Below, piece by piece: positions 16,036-24,157 of a DNA stretch of 33,643 bases. This DNA comes from Flammeovirga sp. EKP202. Its GTDB lineage: Bacteria > Bacteroidota > Bacteroidia > Cytophagales > Flammeovirgaceae. The notes beneath the pieces were generated by a model. It searched no databases. It was not told where the DNA came from and was given only the letters and a program-made list of their open reading frames with translations. Positions within the stretch are counted from its first letter, which is position 1; the number at the start of each line of letters is the position of its first letter. A program made the position numbers and the translations under genes. The stretch spans positions 1 through 33,643 of the forward strand of contig NZ_JACVVP010000073.1 of assembly GCF_014534745.1 (NCBI RefSeq). Direction: 5' to 3'.

Positions 16036-17673
16036 TTATAATTTTACTTCAGGAAGAATATTTCTATTCTTGATAAGGGAAGTTCTTTTGGAATTATTTT
16101 TAGTCAACCACTCAATAAGGTATCCTTTTAACTCTTCGACTTTTCCTTTATACTCCATAGCATTAGGGTTTTCACCAATCAGATTCGTGATTTCTGTAGG
16201 ATCATCGTTTAGATTAAATAGAACATCTAGTTCGGGGTGTCCTTCAGCGTAAGACGTGATTAATTTCCATCCATCATTACTAACGACCATATAATTAGGT
16301 TGACGAGGGCCGTGGTAATCCCATTCAGTTACTGTATACTTTCTGTTTTCTACTCCCTCCACTACAGGTTTCAATGACACACTATTATTTTCCACACCTT
16401 CTACACTGAGGTAATCTAAAATAGTTGCATTCAAGTCAAGTAGAGAAACAGGACTGCTTACCTTCGTTGGTTTTATTTTTCCAGGGTACCACATTATTAA
16501 TGGAACACGAGCAGATTCTTCGTAGAAAACATTTTTTTCTCTCATACCATGTGCTCCTAACATTTCGCCATGGTCACTTGTGAAAATCACAAGCGTATTT
16601 TTATCCATACCATATTTCTTAAGGTCTTTCATGATTTGCCCTAAGTAATGATCAATCTCAGATACAAGACCAAAGTAGTTGGACATCATATATTTTACCT
16701 TTTCAGGATCTCTGTATTCTGGGAGTGAAAGTCTGTTGTTTGCATTTTTATAAGGAACGTTTTTGATTTCATCAAAAATGCTTGCAGGAGTGGGCATGTC
16801 TTCCGGATCATACATACTGTACCAAGGTTCAGTTGGAAGCATGGGAGCGTGAATAAAGAAGTAAGCTAAAGTAAGGCTAAAAGGTTTGTCTTGTTTTGAA
16901 GCTCTCTTCAATGCATCACGTAAAGTAGAAGTTTGATAACTACTAATACTGAGTTCTTCAGGAAGATGAAGTTGACCATGACCATCAGGCTGAGCCAATT
17001 TTAGCGTTTTATTTTTATCCTTATAATGTGTTCTGCGATAATCTTCCCCTTTTTGATACCTCATATCAATAGGGTCAGGCGTATAGTAGTTTCTAAAATA
17101 TCGATCTACTAGATCACCTTCTAGTGGTTGATATGCCTTTGACTTTTTATACTCATTCATTTTGAGTTGATACCCTCTCTTGTTTTTTGTAGTGTATACA
17201 TTATGTTTATTTGTAGTATACGAAAACTCAGAGTAAGCATCAGAAAGGTGAATGGGAGAATGGTATTTCCCCAAATATTCACTGTAATACCCATTTTCTA
17301 CTAATATCTGATCAAACGAAGGGATAGGGCAGTAAGTACCTTCATTTGGGTTGTTATAAGCATATTCATTTTTACGAACACCATGATTTTCTACTGTTTG
17401 TCCCGTTAGGATGCTGGTTCTTGCGGGGGCACATACAGCACAAGGCGTATAGGCATTGGTAAAATAAGCCCCTTCATTGGCGAGCTTATCAAGAGCTGGT
17501 GTTTTTAAGAAGGGAAATACCTTGGCTTTACCAATGGCATCAAACCGTTGTTGGTCAGTAATGATGAACAAAAGATTCGTTTTCTTGTTTTTTCTTTCAC
17601 CGTCACCACCAAAACTTGCAATTGGTTTGATTAATGTAATTAGAAGTAATATTTTTAATATCTGATTTGTCAT
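16036..17673 (-). CDS. Secreted S1-family sulfatase
   Basis: A formylglycine-dependent sulfatase of 545 residues from the chosen start. An in-frame TTG lies further upstream at 17700 and another ATG at 17679, but the ATG at 17673 has GAGGAA six bases in front and gives a clean signal peptide (MTNQILKILLLITLIKPIAS), so it is preferred. Catalytic motif: CAPARTSILTG with C81 (this numbering) as the formylglycine precursor. Metal-site motif IITDQQR near 37-43, GKYHSP, and FTSDHGEMLGAHG later in the chain are typical of the phosphonate hydrolase/choline-sulfatase-like and glycan sulfatase branches. It is the first gene of the two-gene - arm and faces the susC arm across a shared control region. 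Substrate unknown; a sulfated glycan is inferred from the neighbours. Confidence 0.86.
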   Translation of the reverse strand: MTNQILKILLLITLIKPIASFGGDGERKNKKTNLLFIITDQQRFDAIGKAKVFPFLKTPALDKLANEGAYFTNAYTPCAVCAPARTSILTGQTVENHGVRKNEYAYNNPNEGTYCPIPSFDQILVENGYYSEYLGKYHSPIHLSDAYSEFSYTTNKHNVYTTKNKRGYQLKMNEYKKSKAYQPLEGDLVDRYFRNYYTPDPIDMRYQKGEDYRRTHYKDKNKTLKLAQPDGHGQLHLPEELSISSYQTSTLRDALKRASKQDKPFSLTLAYFFIHAPMLPTEPWYSMYDPEDMPTPASIFDEIKNVPYKNANNRLSLPEYRDPEKVKYMMSNYFGLVSEIDHYLGQIMKDLKKYGMDKNTLVIFTSDHGEMLGAHGMREKNVFYEESARVPLIMWYPGKIKPTKVSSPVSLLDLNATILDYLSVEGVENNSVSLKPVVEGVENRKYTVTEWDYHGPRQPNYMVVSNDGWKLITSYAEGHPELDVLFNLNDDPTEITNLIGENPNAMEYKGKVEELKGYLIEWLTKNNSKRTSLIKNRNILPEVKL

Positions 17674-18041
17674 ATTCATTTCCTCATAGTTTGTGAACAA
17701 TAATCGCTTAGTACTTATGTCACAAACTTACGGGCACGGCCTAAAAATTAATTAATACGCTCTTAATAGGGCTTAATTCAAAGGGAAATGGAGAAGACTA
17801 TTTATTTTTTTTGAACATTTCAATTTTTCAGAATCTGATTCATTAAGATCTTTTTTTATTAGCAAAACGTTTATTTGACGCTCAAAAACGGCAATTAAGC
17901 CACAATTAATGCATTAATCAGAAAAAATTAATGACTGCCTCCTAAACTTGAATATCAGAAAATGATAATAATTTTTTTCTCGGAAATCTTATTAGACAGC
18001 AGACTGATGAAATGAATATTAACGAACTAGCGTAGAGAAGA
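17674..18041. promoter_or_regulatory. Divergent control region of the polysaccharide utilisation locus
   Basis: This A+T-rich gap separates the sulfatase arm from the susC arm and should contain both promoters. It holds a perfect 14-bp palindrome, ATTAATGCATTAAT, at 17905-17918, and an inverted 9-bp pair GGCTTAATT (17770-17778) and AATTAAGCC (17893-17901). On the - strand, TAAGTTTG (17730-17723) fits the Bacteroidota -7 consensus TAnnTTTG and would give a leader of about 40 nt for the sulfatase operon. No equally good -7 element was found for susC. Confidence 0.45.
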
Positions 18042-21000
18042 ATGAAACGAAAGTTACTTTATTTACTACTTATTGCAATATGTTCTTCCACTATTGTAAT
18101 GGCTCAGGGAGAACAAAGAAAAATATCCGGAAAGGTATTGTCTATAGATGATGATATAACACTTCCGGGTGTAAACGTTCGGGTAAAAGGAACCACTTTT
18201 GGTACTATTACGGATATGGACGGAAGATACTCCATCAATGTTGATGAAGGAGATGTATTGGTATTCTCATATATCGGTATGATTTCGAAAGAAGTGATCG
18301 TTGCCAATCAGGTAACGCTTGATGTTGCACTTGAAACAGAAGTAGAGCACTTAAAAGAAGTGGTGGTGACAGCATTAGGCATCAGCCGTGAAAAGGAAAG
18401 TTTGAGCTATGCTACTCAAGGCGTAGAAGGAGAGTCACTCACTGAAGTAAAGCAAGCGGATTTTATTACAGGCTTAGCAGGTAGAGTGGCAGGTGTGCAG
18501 ATCACTGGAGCAGATTCACCTACAGGTACAAGCCGAGTGGTGATTCGTGGTGCAACTTCTTTGACCAAAGACAACCAACCTTTATACGTAGTGGACGGTG
18601 TGCCAATTGACAGTGAAGGTGGTGATACAGGTGTGTCACTTTCGGGTGAGTCTGAAAACTTGGATTATGGTGGAGGCATCAGTTTTATTAATCCTGAAGA
18701 CATCGCAGACGTACAGGTTTTAAAAGGAGCAAATGCCGCTGCACTTTATGGTTCAAGAGCCGCAAATGGCGTGATCATGATCACAACAAAAAAGAGTTCT
18801 TCTAAAGGAGATCGATGGGGTGTTTCTTATGGTTTGAATTATCAGATCAGAGAAATTACGCAATTCCCCGACTTTCAAAATGTATATGGAGCAGGGAGTA
18901 ATACAAGAGTAGGATCTTCTCAAAACCACTTTGATCCAGTGACGGGCTTACCTGATTTATATAACTTCAGAAGGTCTTGGGGTGCACCGATGGTCGGACA
19001 AGAGGTGTTGAGTTATAATGGAGAAGTGGGAACGTATGATGCTCAGCCAAACAATATCAAAGACTTTTTTACAAGAGGTAGAAATATCACCAACAGTTTG
19101 GTATTGCAAAAGAAAGGAGAAAAAGGATCGCTTTATATCTCTTATACGAATATGGATGCGACTGATATTTTGGAAGGTTCTAACCTACAAGTTAGAAATA
19201 CTTTCAACGTGAGAACCACTCGTCAATTTAAGAAATTCTTGGAGGCAGATGTGAAGGTGACGTACATGTCTGAGCAAACGACTAACCGTATGCAAAAGAA
19301 TGGTAGTGATAAGAATCCTTACAACTCCTTTATTTACATGCACAGAAATGTGAAGTTGGAAGAGCTTTCGCCATGGAAAAATGAAGACGGAACAGAAGTG
19401 GGACAGGTGGAAGATTTCTTCAACCCGTACTGGTCACTCAATGAAAATAAAAACGAGGACACGCAGGAACGTTTTATTCCAATGATGACCTTAAAATCTA
19501 AAATCAGTAAAGACCTTGATGTAAGAGTGAGAGTGGGTGGTGATATCAGGATGAGAAATGGCTATTCATTTAGCAATATGGGTTCTGCTTTAGATCCTGA
19601 TGGAAGGTATTCGATGTTCAATAGAAATACCCAAGTATGGAACTACGAAGGGTTTGTCAATTATAAAAAGACAGCAGGAAAGTTTGATATATTCGCTACA
19701 GCAGGTGCCAGTAGATTTGATAAAAGCATCAATTTTGATGAAACGGTGATCAATAGTTTAATCGTTCCAGAAGTAGCGAGTGCATCCAATGCCGCCACAC
19801 TTCCAATTGTGACACAAGGAGTAGACAACAAGCGTATTAATTCTGTTTTCGCGACGGCTTCAGTGGGGTATAATAACATTCTTTATTTAGACCTTTCGGC
19901 AAGAAATGATTGGAGTTCAGCCTTGCCTGCCAAAAACAATTCTTACTTCTACCCTAGCGTGGGTACTTCCTTTGTATTCACTAACCTACCGGGGATGTCA
20001 GATGGTGCATTGTCTTTTGGTAAAATTAGAGGATCAATTGCTCAAGTGGGTAACGATACAGGGTTTAATGAGTTGAATAATACTTTCAGTTATGGTGGAA
20101 ATTATAATGGTTATGCTTGGGTCTCGAATCAATCGATGTTGAGAAATCCGGACTTAAAACCTGAAACGACGAATTCATGGGAAGTAGGAGCAGAATTGAA
20201 ATTCTTCCAGAATAGAATCAGCTTGGATGCCACTTATTATGATAATAGAACTTACGATCAGATCATTCGAATTGACTTGCCAAGCGGAGCAGGTTATCAA
20301 ACAAAAATGATCAATGCAGGAGAAATTCAAAACCGAGGAATAGAACTTACACTAGGAGTTACCCCAGTTCAATCCAACAATTTTCAATGGAATATGCTTA
20401 TGAACTGGTCGAAAAATAATTCGATGGTCAACTCATTGTTCAGTGATCCACTGACGGGTGCAGAACTAGATAGAATAGAATACCGAGGTTATTCTACAGT
20501 TGCAATTAGTGCTGAAGTAGGCCAACCATTTGGAGTGATTAGAGGTGAAAAATGGTTGACGGATGATGAAGGTAGAAAATTGGTGAGCTCAGATGGTATT
20601 CCAATTGCCAATCCAAATCAGGTTTTAGGTAACGCACAACCCGATTGGTTAGCCTCTGTCAACAACTCTTTCAGTATTAAGAATTTTGATATTAGCTTCT
20701 TGATTGATATAAAAATGGGTGGTGACCTTTATAGTGTATCTAGGTCGAAAGCTGAAACGTGGGGAAATACTGCAAATACAGTGGAAGGAAGAGATGACTA
20801 CTGGTTTAGTAGTATTGTATTGGGAGAAAATGCCAGTGAAAGAAATGGAGACGGATTATATGGCAACGAGTACGGCGATAGTGATAGAAACAAAGGCATT
20901 TTGTTAGATGCTTATGAGGCAGTTCAAAACTCTGAAACGGGAGAATGGGAAGTAGTAGGTAAAAATACAAATTACGTATCACCTCAAAACTTCTTCCAAA

Positions 21001-21284
21001 CAGGAACTTCTAGTGCGAAAGAATTTAATACTTATGATGCCTCTTATGTCAAATTAAGACAAGTAGCCATTGGCTATAACATTCCTAGAAAGTTGATTAG
21101 GAAAATAGGTCTTCAAACTGCAAAGATCTCTGTAGTAGGTAGAAACTTATGGATTATCTATCAAAATACACCGCATGGTTTAGATCCTGAAGCCACTTCT
21201 TATTCAGGCAACGGGCAGGGTATTGAAAATGGTTCATTACCGCCTACATCATCATTAGGTTTTGATTTTAGAGTATCATTTTAA
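18042..21284 (+). CDS. susC: SusC-like TonB-dependent outer-membrane transporter
   Basis: A 1080-residue SusC/RagA-family porin that imports oligosaccharides with TonB energy. A signal peptide (1-21, ending IVMAQ) is followed by a carboxypeptidase-D regulatory-like beta domain (about 27-110: ISGKVLSIDDDITLPGVNVRV...GTITDMDGRYSI), the linker EVVVTALGISREKESLSY, a plug domain (about 120-245, with GRVAGVQITG and PLYVVDGVPID) and the 22-strand barrel ending in phenylalanine (FDFRVSF). The length and order are normal for the family. There is no extra N-terminal signalling domain, so transcriptional control is unlikely to go through an anti-sigma factor partner. It starts the + arm and is 10 bp ahead of susD, with which it forms the usual pedal-bin complex. 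Confidence 0.95.
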   Translation: MKRKLLYLLLIAICSSTIVMAQGEQRKISGKVLSIDDDITLPGVNVRVKGTTFGTITDMDGRYSINVDEGDVLVFSYIGMISKEVIVANQVTLDVALETEVEHLKEVVVTALGISREKESLSYATQGVEGESLTEVKQADFITGLAGRVAGVQITGADSPTGTSRVVIRGATSLTKDNQPLYVVDGVPIDSEGGDTGVSLSGESENLDYGGGISFINPEDIADVQVLKGANAAALYGSRAANGVIMITTKKSSSKGDRWGVSYGLNYQIREITQFPDFQNVYGAGSNTRVGSSQNHFDPVTGLPDLYNFRRSWGAPMVGQEVLSYNGEVGTYDAQPNNIKDFFTRGRNITNSLVLQKKGEKGSLYISYTNMDATDILEGSNLQVRNTFNVRTTRQFKKFLEADVKVTYMSEQTTNRMQKNGSDKNPYNSFIYMHRNVKLEELSPWKNEDGTEVGQVEDFFNPYWSLNENKNEDTQERFIPMMTLKSKISKDLDVRVRVGGDIRMRNGYSFSNMGSALDPDGRYSMFNRNTQVWNYEGFVNYKKTAGKFDIFATAGASRFDKSINFDETVINSLIVPEVASASNAATLPIVTQGVDNKRINSVFATASVGYNNILYLDLSARNDWSSALPAKNNSYFYPSVGTSFVFTNLPGMSDGALSFGKIRGSIAQVGNDTGFNELNNTFSYGGNYNGYAWVSNQSMLRNPDLKPETTNSWEVGAELKFFQNRISLDATYYDNRTYDQIIRIDLPSGAGYQTKMINAGEIQNRGIELTLGVTPVQSNNFQWNMLMNWSKNNSMVNSLFSDPLTGAELDRIEYRGYSTVAISAEVGQPFGVIRGEKWLTDDEGRKLVSSDGIPIANPNQVLGNAQPDWLASVNNSFSIKNFDISFLIDIKMGGDLYSVSRSKAETWGNTANTVEGRDDYWFSSIVLGENASERNGDGLYGNEYGDSDRNKGILLDAYEAVQNSETGEWEVVGKNTNYVSPQNFFQTGTSSAKEFNTYDASYVKLRQVAIGYNIPRKLIRKIGLQTAKISVVGRNLWIIYQNTPHGLDPEATSYSGNGQGIENGSLPPTSSLGFDFRVSF

Positions 21285-21294
21285 TTAGAAGAGC

Positions 21295-23016
21295 ATGTTA
21301 AAGAAATATATCAATATCATTATTACAAGTGCAATTCTATGGGGGGCATTGGGTTGTACGCAGGATTTTGAGGAACTGAATGTAAATCCTCACGAGTTTG
21401 AAACAGCAACACCTAATGTCTTATTTCCAGGTGTGGTTAAAAAATCATTGGACTTGGTAAAAGGTGATCCTGCCAACAAAATGTATTTGCAGTATTCTCA
21501 TTATACCTCAGCTGGAGGGGGGCCTTACAATACGTATTGGTTTTCAGATCCGCTGGGGTCAGGATGGTGGGAAGATTTCTATACCAACTTGATCATGGAT
21601 TTACAGTCCATCATAGATCTGTATGAGGACAATGAAAAATACACTAATCAGGTTGGAATGGCTAAAATATGGAAGTGTTATTTATCTTCAGTGATTTTAG
21701 GAACTTGGGGACCAATGCCTTACTCTGAAGCATGGCAACAGCGTTTGACAATCGGTTTTGATAGTGAAGAACAAGTATTGGAAGATATTCTTAAAACCCT
21801 TTCGGATACTTATGTAGCGATGGATACAGCAGTAGACACCATGGATGAACCTATCTTTCAAGGAGATAAAGAAAAATGGAAAAAATTTGCCAATACTTTG
21901 TCTTTGAAATTAGCCATCCGTTATCAAAATATGGGAACTAACATTACAGATTACGGTCGTTTGGCAATGGAAAGAGAAGCGGATATCATTGGTAGTGAAT
22001 CTGAAGCCGTGACTGCTGCATGGGGTACGTTGGAGGAAAACTGGAACTACTTTTACCGTGAGTTCAGACATCAAAATAGTAGCAGTCAGTTACAACGTTT
22101 CGGACACGTTTTTCATACGCAACTTAGAGATTTGAAAGACCCAAGAATAGAAGTATATGCTGAAAAGCCAAAATTGGATTATATCATCAGAGATACTTTA
22201 ACCAATAAAGATAACGGTAAAGTAGTGATTGAATATGCTGCTCCATATGTAAGTAAGCCAAAGTCAACTACTCCTCATGATAATTGGGGATTGACCGACC
22301 AACAAAACCCTTACAGTGGTTTAGGGGATGATAGCTACTCTGATATTGCAGAACGTTATTACGCCCAAGATTATGAAGCAACAATCATAGGGTATGCTGA
22401 AGCTTGCTTCTTAAAAGCAGAAGCAAAACTATTACACTGGGGTGGAGCTGGATCAGCGGAATCTTATTACAACGAAGGAATCAGAGCCTCTTTTGCACAA
22501 CATGATATCACTGAAAAAGTAAATGCTTATTTAGAAAATGACGGTGTGAAATGGGGAACAACTTCTGAAGGCGTAAGAGATTACAGAAGCATCGTAAAAG
22601 CCCAAATTTCACATGGACCAATTCAGCAAGTGATTGTTCAACGATGGATTGCAGGCTTTTTCCAAGGGTTTGATGGTTGGTGTCTTATCAGAAGAACAAG
22701 AGATATATTTGATATTCCACCACATTTCAACTCTGATCAAAACGGAGTGGGGCAAGCCACTAATATGCCAGAACGTATTATCTATCCTTTTAAAGAAGCA
22801 AGATTAAATACCAACGGGTACAATCAAGGTGTAGCGTATTTGGACGGTTCAGATTTCTTAAATACAAGATTAAAGATGTCGGTGCCGAAAAGCTATAAAG
22901 ATTGGGGAAGTTTACAGCCGATCATGAATCAGGATGTAGTGAAATACTACTATGGCACTACCCTTGAAGAGTACGAAGCTGCAGGAGTTGATTTTAAAAT
23001 TATTGATGAATTCTAA
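21295..23016 (+). CDS. susD: SusD-like surface glycan-binding lipoprotein
   Basis: A 573-residue SusD/RagB-family lipoprotein that captures glycan at the surface and closes over the SusC barrel. The signal peptide ends in WGALGC, with the cysteine at about 21 as the lipidation site, followed by the acidic stretch TQDFEELNVNP typical of exported surface lipoproteins and of the NxNP start of this SusD subgroup. Tetratricopeptide-like helices follow, and the late sequence VIVQRWIAGFFQGFDGWCLIRRTRD is a strong SusD-like_2 element (about 448-472). It is 10 bp after susC and 13 bp before the GH99-like gene, so one transcript is expected. Confidence 0.93.
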   Translation: MLKKYINIIITSAILWGALGCTQDFEELNVNPHEFETATPNVLFPGVVKKSLDLVKGDPANKMYLQYSHYTSAGGGPYNTYWFSDPLGSGWWEDFYTNLIMDLQSIIDLYEDNEKYTNQVGMAKIWKCYLSSVILGTWGPMPYSEAWQQRLTIGFDSEEQVLEDILKTLSDTYVAMDTAVDTMDEPIFQGDKEKWKKFANTLSLKLAIRYQNMGTNITDYGRLAMEREADIIGSESEAVTAAWGTLEENWNYFYREFRHQNSSSQLQRFGHVFHTQLRDLKDPRIEVYAEKPKLDYIIRDTLTNKDNGKVVIEYAAPYVSKPKSTTPHDNWGLTDQQNPYSGLGDDSYSDIAERYYAQDYEATIIGYAEACFLKAEAKLLHWGGAGSAESYYNEGIRASFAQHDITEKVNAYLENDGVKWGTTSEGVRDYRSIVKAQISHGPIQQVIVQRWIAGFFQGFDGWCLIRRTRDIFDIPPHFNSDQNGVGQATNMPERIIYPFKEARLNTNGYNQGVAYLDGSDFLNTRLKMSVPKSYKDWGSLQPIMNQDVVKYYYGTTLEEYEAAGVDFKIIDEF

Positions 23017-23029
23017 AAGATCTAATGAG

Positions 23030-24091
23030 ATGAAAAATAGATTAAAGATAACGATGATTTGCCTGATGGCTTTCTTTGCCTTATCATGTGAACCTGAGAA
23101 TGAAACAATAGAAGAACATCCGATAAGTGCTGAAATACAGGAAATTCCAGTGACGCAAGATTATTTGGTAGGGGCTTTATACCTAGCCAATAAATGGGGT
23201 TATAATCAAGAAGAAGTGCCTTTGGCTGGAGAATATGAAATTGGAAATGCAGAAGCGATGAAGCAGCATGTCGAATGGGCGGCTGCAGGTGGTGTAGATT
23301 TTTTCATGTTTAGTTTCAGAGAAGCAGGCAACTCCCAAGATGTATCTATGATTGAGGCTTTTCAAGCGAATAATGCAGAAGGAACCATGAAATTCTCACT
23401 TCGTTTAAACATTGGTCCTTTTGATTTGGAAGCTGACAATACGTTAGAAGATCAAGGAAGAGTGGAAGATCTGATCACTATTTTCAAAGGAATGATTCCT
23501 TTCTTTGAAGACCCTAATTATCAGAAAATCGATGAAAAATATCTTGTAAGTATTATTGGAGCACACAATTTTCACTGTAATGACTTACAGGAAGTGTACC
23601 GTCAGATCAGAGAAGCTATGAGTGCTGAAGGTTACGAACTCTATTTACTAGGTGAGCAAGGAAACGGATGGGTACCACCGGCACGTTTTGAGATGTTTTA
23701 TGAAAATGCTTTAGATGCTGTTTCTTTCACTACCATGTTCAATGACAACTATTACGATCGATATTCTTCTTTTCCTCAGTACCTTGATTTACACTGGGAT
23801 TACAGCAAAGAGTATTATATGAACAGTGTTGGCGGTGTGGAATGGGTACCAACTGTAGCTCCTGCTTTCAACCCTCTGATTGCAAAGCCAGAAAGTACTT
23901 CTTACAGGCATGTAAGGGATGACCAAAGGTTTAAAGATGTGTTGAATGTAGCCAAAAAGAACATTGGTCCATCAAGATTGATAATCGTCAACTCTTTCAA
24001 TGACTGGGAGGATGATACACAGCTAGAGCCAGCAGAAAGTTATGGAACGTCTACTTTAGATATTCTAAAACAGCAAACTAAAGTCAATTAG
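23030..24091 (+). CDS. GH99-like (WbsX-type) lipoprotein, probable alpha-mannan-acting enzyme
   Basis: A 353-residue surface or periplasmic lipoprotein. The ATG at 23030 gives a proper lipoprotein signal (MKNRLKITMICLMAFFALSC, lipidated C20); a longer in-frame reading from 22952 overlaps susD and is rejected. The barrel shows YLVGALYLANKW near the start, GVDFFMFSFREAG (about 85-97) and the C-terminal VNSFNDWEDDTQLEPAESYG (321-340). The last is clearly the GH99 motif whose standard form is SFNEWHEGTQIE, containing the two catalytic glutamates. Here both aligned positions are aspartate (D325, D328). GH99 enzymes are endo-alpha-1,2-mannosidases or mannanases; the GH92 neighbour supports a mannan role. 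Activity is uncertain because of the substitutions; a related uncharacterised family or a binding protein is possible. Confidence 0.75.
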   Translation: MKNRLKITMICLMAFFALSCEPENETIEEHPISAEIQEIPVTQDYLVGALYLANKWGYNQEEVPLAGEYEIGNAEAMKQHVEWAAAGGVDFFMFSFREAGNSQDVSMIEAFQANNAEGTMKFSLRLNIGPFDLEADNTLEDQGRVEDLITIFKGMIPFFEDPNYQKIDEKYLVSIIGAHNFHCNDLQEVYRQIREAMSAEGYELYLLGEQGNGWVPPARFEMFYENALDAVSFTTMFNDNYYDRYSSFPQYLDLHWDYSKEYYMNSVGGVEWVPTVAPAFNPLIAKPESTSYRHVRDDQRFKDVLNVAKKNIGPSRLIIVNSFNDWEDDTQLEPAESYGTSTLDILKQQTKVN

Positions 24092-24106
24092 AAATTTTTT
24101 TAAGCG

Positions 24107-24137
24107 AGCAGGTCTGCAAAGTGACGACAGGCCTGCT
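24107..24137. terminator. Hairpin between the GH99-like and GH92 genes
   Basis: A 10-bp stem with one G-T wobble, AGCAGGTCTG (24107-24116) with CAGGCCTGCT (24128-24137), lies in the 66-bp gap. It shares the AGCAGGTCTG core with the hairpin at 14481-14517. It may reduce read-through so that upstream genes are expressed more than the downstream enzymes. Confidence 0.45.
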
Positions 24138-24157
24138 TCCAATACACAGATTCGATA

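Noticed and set aside
22952-23029. Longer N-terminus for the GH99-like protein
   Set aside because: It overlaps susD and would bury the lipoprotein signal that begins at 23030.
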